Positions 59,195-64,000 of a stretch of DNA of 64,000 bases are shown piece by piece. Positions within the stretch are counted from its first letter, which is position 1. Every line of letters begins with the position of its first letter. Both the position numbers and the translations under genes were made by a program. Source of the DNA: Sphagnum compactum (lineage: Eukaryota; Bryophyta; Sphagnopsida; Sphagnales); assembly GCA_965153455.1 (NCBI GenBank), contig OZ234493.1, positions 15,428,213-15,492,212 of the forward strand, written 5' to 3'. The notes below the pieces were generated by a model. That model was not told the origin of the DNA. It worked only from the letters and a program-made list of their open reading frames with translations, and ran no database searches.

Positions 59195-60670
59195 GTATTT
59201 CTTGCACCATTCAAAAAATCCCCAATCTCTTGCAAGTGGCCAATGTCACACATGTATGGAGAGAACTTTTAGTATTTCTTGCACCATTTACAAAATCCCC
59301 AATCACTTGCAAGTAGCCAACATGACACCATGTATGAAGAGAATTTTTAATATTTCTTGCACCACTTCAAAAATTCCCAATCACTTGCACGGCAGCCAAC
59401 ATCACGCCATGTATGAAGAGAATTTTTAGTATTTTTTGCACCATTTCAAAAATCCCCAATCACTTGCAAGTGGCCAATGTTACACCATGTATGAATAGAA
59501 TTATTAATATTTCTTGCACCATTTCAAAAATCCCCAATCACTTGCAAGTGGCCAATGTTACACCATGTATGAATAGAATTTTTAATATTTCTTGCACCAT
59601 TTACAAAATCTCAAATTATTTGCAAGGGGCCAACATCACACTATGTATGAAGAAAAGTTTTGGTATATCTTGCATGATTTACATAATCCCCAATCACTTG
59701 CAAGTGGCCAACATCACACCATGTATGAAAAGAATTTTTAGTATTTCTTGCACCATTTACAAAATCTCCATCACTTGCAAGCAACCAACATCACACCATG
59801 TATGAAGATTTTTTTTCATATTTGTTGCACCATTTACAAAATCCCAATCACTTGCAAGGGGCCAACATCACACCATGTATGAAAAGAAGTTTTGATATTT
59901 CTTGCACGATTTACATAATCCCCAATTGCTTGCAAGGGGCCAACGTCACACCATGTACGAAAAGATTTTTAATATTTCTTGCATGATATACATAATCCCC
60001 AATCACTTGCAAGGGGCCAATGTCACATCATGCATGAAGAAGAGTTTTTGGTACTTCTTCCACGATTTACATAATCCCCAATTGCTTGCAAGGGGCCAAC
60101 ATCACACCATGTACGAAAAGATGAAAAGAGTTTTTGGTACTTCTTCCACGATTTACATAATCCCCAATTGCTTGCAAGGGGCGAACATCACACCATGTAC
60201 GAAAAGATGAAAAGAGTTTTGGTACTTCTTCCACGATTTACATAATCCCCAATTGCTTGCAAGGGGCCAACATCACACCATGTACGAAAAGATGAAAAGA
60301 GTTTTTGTTACTTCTTCCACGATTTACATAATCCCCAATTGCTTGCAAGGGGCTCACATCACACCATGTACAAAAAGATGAAAAGAGTTTTTGTTACTTC
60401 TTCCACGATTTACATAATCCCCAATTGCGTGCAAGGGGCCAACATCACACCATGTACAAAAAGATGAAAAGAGTTTTTGGTATTTCTTCCACGATTTACA
60501 TAATCCCCAATTGCTTGCAAGGGGCCAACGTCACACCATGTACGAAAATATTTTTTAATATTTATTGCATGATATACATAATCCCCAATCACTTGCAAGG
60601 GGCCAATGTCACATCATGCATAAAGGAGTTTTTGGTACTTCTTCCACAATTTACATAATTCCCAATCACT
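59195..60670. repeat. About 78-bp tandem repeat array upstream of P450 copy 2 (18 units plus a partial)
   Basis: Same monomer as the array at 44,770 but four units longer (about 330 bp). The additional monomers are near-copies of neighbouring ones, both at the 5' end (two consecutive near-identical units at about 59,430-59,590) and in the GATGAAAAGAG-bearing group at about 60,090-60,470. It ends about 185 bp before the P450 start codon. Confidence 0.92.
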
Positions 60671-60855
60671 TGAATAGGGTCTACAAGTCATGAACATTGA
60701 GTGGTATTGTCTTGAAACTTGTATTGTGAACACTAAACATTTCAATGTTCAACCCAAGGATTGTAGCCCCAAATTTCCATTCTCATGAGTAGACTTATTG
60801 GTTCTTCAAAGCATTTTAGAGAACACAAAAACCATTGTGGAAAACTTTTAGAAAG

Positions 60856-62872
60856 ATGGCAAATTTTCTTATGAGCAATTGTTTGACATGGGCCAAGTTA
60901 CTTATAACAATTAATAATGTAGTTGGAGTTGTAATAGTTGTTATCTTTGGAGTATTGTGCTTTTCTTATAAGCATTTTTTCCATCGCATGAAGTTGAAAA
61001 GAGCACCAGGTCCATTCCCCTTTTGGCCAATTTTGGGAAGTCTTCCACTTCTTGGTAAATTCCCTTATTCTTCCCTTTACAATTTGTCAAAAAAATATGG
61101 TGATGTGATGGAGTTGAGACTTGGAACAACTAACGTAGTGGTGATTTCATCCCCAAAGTTAGCAAAAGAGGTTTTACAAACACATGATCTAGTGTTTGCA
61201 ACACGAGGCGAAAATGTTATTGCAATTATGTTTTCGTATGGTAAAAAGGATGTTGCATGGGCACCTTATGGGCATGATTGGCGGCAAATGCGAAAGTTGT
61301 GCACATTGGGACTTTTCACTCCCAAAAGGTTACACGCTTCCAAGAAAGTTCGAAATGAAGAAATCTCATGCATGGTGCATGAAATTTTTGAGCATTGCAA
61401 GGTTTGTTTCATAATCTTTATTTGTCATTGCCTCTAAAGGGTATGTACATAATTTTTTGAAAGAAAACCTTTGGTGAAGTAATGAAGCAAACAACTAATT
61501 TTGGATTTGCTTATATTACAATTAATAATCAAAATTTAGTCCATATATGCATAATTTCTCATAATTGAATAACCATAACTAATTTCATTCGGAGATGTTT
61601 AATATTTTTGCAGGAAGGAAAATCAGTAAACTTGAAAACCATGTTGACCAACACCAGCTTGAATATGATGACGCGCTTATTATTTAACAAAAAATATTTC
61701 AGCACAAAACAATTTTTCACTAAAGAATGTTAAGAGTTCAATGATTTCCTAAGAGAAGAAGCATATTTGCAAGGTCTTTTCAACATTAGTGACTATGTTT
61801 CATTTTTGAAACCATTTGATCTTCAAGGCTTTCTTCCACGAGGGAAAAAAATTCATATGAAAATGGATAGATTTTTTGACAAAATACTCCACGATCATCA
61901 AATAGAACAAAAGGAAAATGTTGAATCAAAAGATTTTGTTGACATGTTACTTTCTTCTTCTCGAGTAGACAATTATAATTATACACTCGACAACAACACG
62001 ATCAAGGGAATCATCAATGTAAGATTAATTTTACTTCATGTAGATTGCATTTGAAATTTTTTTGTTGGAAATGTTTATTCATCAAGGATTTTACTTGTCT
62101 TTTGTGGTGTAGAGCACAATAAATACATTAATATGGTTCAAATATGTGTATATATATGTATATATATGAAAGTTTTACTTGTATTGAATGTGCCAATTTG
62201 TTGATGATGTTAAATCTCACCAACTTTTCTTGTTTTGATTAGGATATGTTGAATGCAGGCACCGACACAACTAGTACCACTATAGAATGGGCACTTGCAG
62301 AGCTTGTAAAGAACCCAAATATCATGAAGAAAACTCAAGATGAATTGGACCATGTGGTGGGACATGACCGTATAGTAGATGAAGATGACATACCTCAATT
62401 GAAATACCTTCAAGCTGTTGTGAAAGAAACTTTTCGCCTCCATGTTACAATACCTTTGATAACTCGTGAATGCATGACAAACTGTAAAGTGGGAGGTTAT
62501 GACATACTTGCAAAAACACCCATTATTGTTAACATATGGGCTATCCATCGACATTCATCTGCTTACGACAATCCTTGGGATTTCAATCCTGAAAGGTTTG
62601 TTGGAAGTGGGGTTGATGTGAAAGGTGTTGATTTTGAATTGTTGCCATTTGGAAGTGGGCGAAGGGGATGCGTCGGTATGCCTTTGGGTTTGATGCAAGT
62701 TCAATATGAATTGGCTCGACTTCTTCATAGCTTCACATGGAACTTGCCGATAGGGGAAAATCCTCAAAACATGGATATGGGCGAGGTGTTTGGTCTCACT
62801 CTTCCAAAAGTCATTCCATTGGAAGTGATTCCCATTGCACGACTTCCCCTTCACATGTATGGACCTTTATAA
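60856..62872 (+). pseudogene. Cytochrome P450, CYP71 clan, copy 2 (nonsense codon in exon 2)
   Basis: Exons equivalent to copy 1 are 60856-61401, 61614-62018 and 62243-62872, with all splice sites conserved and no frameshift. The GAA codon at 46978 of copy 1 is TAA here (61731-61733), which would end the protein after 221 of 526 residues, before the I-helix and heme loop. Otherwise the sequence is well preserved. It keeps the consensus forms that copy 1 has lost: APGPFPFWPILG in the hinge, WRQMRKLC in the C-helix and KETFRLH in the K-helix. The heme loop FGSGRRGCVG is intact. The stop therefore looks recent. Just after the stop, EAYLQG replaces ELHLHS, a small cluster of changes. It could be a null allele, a sequencing error or a young pseudogene. 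Confidence 0.88.
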
Positions 62873-63616
62873 TTAAAGCTTGTATATTTCAAGATATAAG
62901 TTCAAATTACATACCAAAAGGTAGAGGTAACATAATATCTTGTTATAATTAAGATATTGAAAATTAATTGTCTTCAAGCACCACAAATTCATATAAAAAT
63001 AAAATTTTAAATTATCCTTGTGTTTCCAATAGAAGCTAATTTTATGAACTAAATATTTGCACCTTGAGTGAGTGTGACTACAAATGTAAACATTATTGTA
63101 TGTTCAATATGAATGAGACACTTATCCATGTTGATTTCATTTGCATGTCCAAATACAAACAACCACATGTAATTTAATATTAATTTTGACTTGTATTTTT
63201 CGTTTGAATGACATTATTTTATTCCTTATGATGTATCGATATTTTTGATATGATGTAAGATTTCCTTTTAAGTTATTTATGTAGTGAATTTTCTTTCGTT
63301 TGGTTTACAACATTTGTATACATTAGAATACAAAAACCTCATATAAATGTTTATTGTTTAATTTGTGGGTGCAACATGGCTAAGAGAAATGGGGCCCGAA
63401 ACTTTGAATATTTCACAAATGTAGTGGTATTGGTAGGTGAGCAATTTAGTTAGACAAATGTCCTTCCCACTTGTGTTACTATTGTGTTCTTGTGGCTTTT
63501 GTTGAATTTTGGCTAGAAAGACAAGAATCTTGAAATAACAATTATGCATGGTTGACTAACAAGGGAGAGATGGTGATAACCATCTTATCCTATTGTCAAA
63601 GATAACCCAATTTTTC

Positions 63617-64000
63617 ACTAGATCAAACTTCAATTTTGTTGAGAAACGACGACAACTAGAGGTTTTATAAACTCAAAAAAAAGTTGATGTTAGGACCAGA
63701 CTGAAGGGTCCATAAAAAACTTTAAAAGATTCATAACCATGACCGAAGGTTCCTTCTATAATTAAGAACCAAGCAACACTATTTTTCAGTTAATGAGGAT
63801 TGAGGATTAGAGCATCTCCACCATTAGCGATAAAAATGACTTGTAAACAATACATTGGATGAAGTATAACCTTTAAATCAATTGAAACTGAATTTGGACC
63901 AATAAGCATGAACAAATTGTTTTTTGGGCAAGTTTTACTTAAGGAGAAAGAAAATTTGATTAGAAAGAAAGATCTAACACGACACTTAAAAAGAGTTTTT
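63617..64000 (+). repeat. Start of a third P450 duplication unit (truncated by the window)
   Basis: Positions 63617-64000 match 56484 to about 56,850 in the same order and direction with about 90 percent or better identity by eye, plus an about 45-bp extra piece near 63,857-63,897. This is the DNA just upstream of unit 2, so a further unit, and perhaps a third P450, should lie to the right. Confidence 0.85.

Larger units (their letters stand above)
56484..63616 (+). repeat. P450 tandem duplication, unit 2 (7,133 bp period)
   Basis: The unit begins at ACTAGATCAAACTTC (56484) and the same sequence restarts at 63617. From 56,919 onward it also matches unit 1. The first 435 bp (56,484-56,918) are absent from unit 1 but present at the start of unit 3. 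Confidence 0.9.

Overview
This is a nuclear plant genome window. It shows canonical GT-AG introns, long AT-rich intergenic DNA full of decayed transposons, and genes with clear plant orthologues. Only six protein genes or gene copies are recognisable in 64 kb. The low density, degenerate LINE and hAT relics and diverged protein sequences suggest a large-genome land plant, perhaps a fern or gymnosperm. That lineage guess is inference only.

Layout. Positions 1-19,400 hold no intact gene. They contain an hAT-like transposase relic on the minus strand at the left edge, simple and tandem repeats, a second (DUF659-type) hAT relic at about 4.3-6.45 kb, a MITE at 8.4 kb, and a LINE relic at about 10.9-15.77 kb. 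The LINE appears to be interrupted by about 1.7 kb that carries a relic of an HD-Zip class II homeobox gene. Positions 19.4-27.5 kb hold a tandem pair of peroxisomal acyl-activating enzymes (adenylate-forming acyl-CoA synthetases ending in SKL), each with three exons. Positions 28.4-30.45 kb (minus strand) hold the splicing factor PRP17/CDC40. Positions 33.0-39.5 kb hold a complete 15-exon PSAT1-type phospholipid:sterol acyltransferase. From 42.85 kb to the end lies a cytochrome P450 (CYP71 clan) segmental duplication. Unit 1 (42.85-48.87 kb) has an open P450 reading frame. Unit 2 (56.48-63.62 kb) has a P450 with an in-frame stop. The first 384 bp of a third unit run off the right edge. Each P450 is preceded by a tandem array of about 78-bp repeats, with 14 copies in one and 18 in the other.

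Function. The genes do not form an operon-like pathway. Two touch lipid metabolism: the AAE pair activates a carboxylic or fatty acid to its CoA ester in peroxisomes, and PSAT1 esterifies sterols at the endoplasmic reticulum. PRP17 is a housekeeping spliceosome component. The P450s are likely specialised-metabolism enzymes of unknown substrate.

The most interesting signals are: (1) the P450 tandem array with promoter-proximal minisatellites of different length and complementary damage in the two copies; (2) an apparent gene-conversion tract covering exon 2 and adjoining intron sequence of the AAE pair; (3) the homeobox exon relic inside a LINE; (4) a two-copy MITE family not matched to any family I know. 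I see no clear evidence for a wholly new biological system. Exon boundaries were set by eye from splice signals and family alignment from memory; no search was run.
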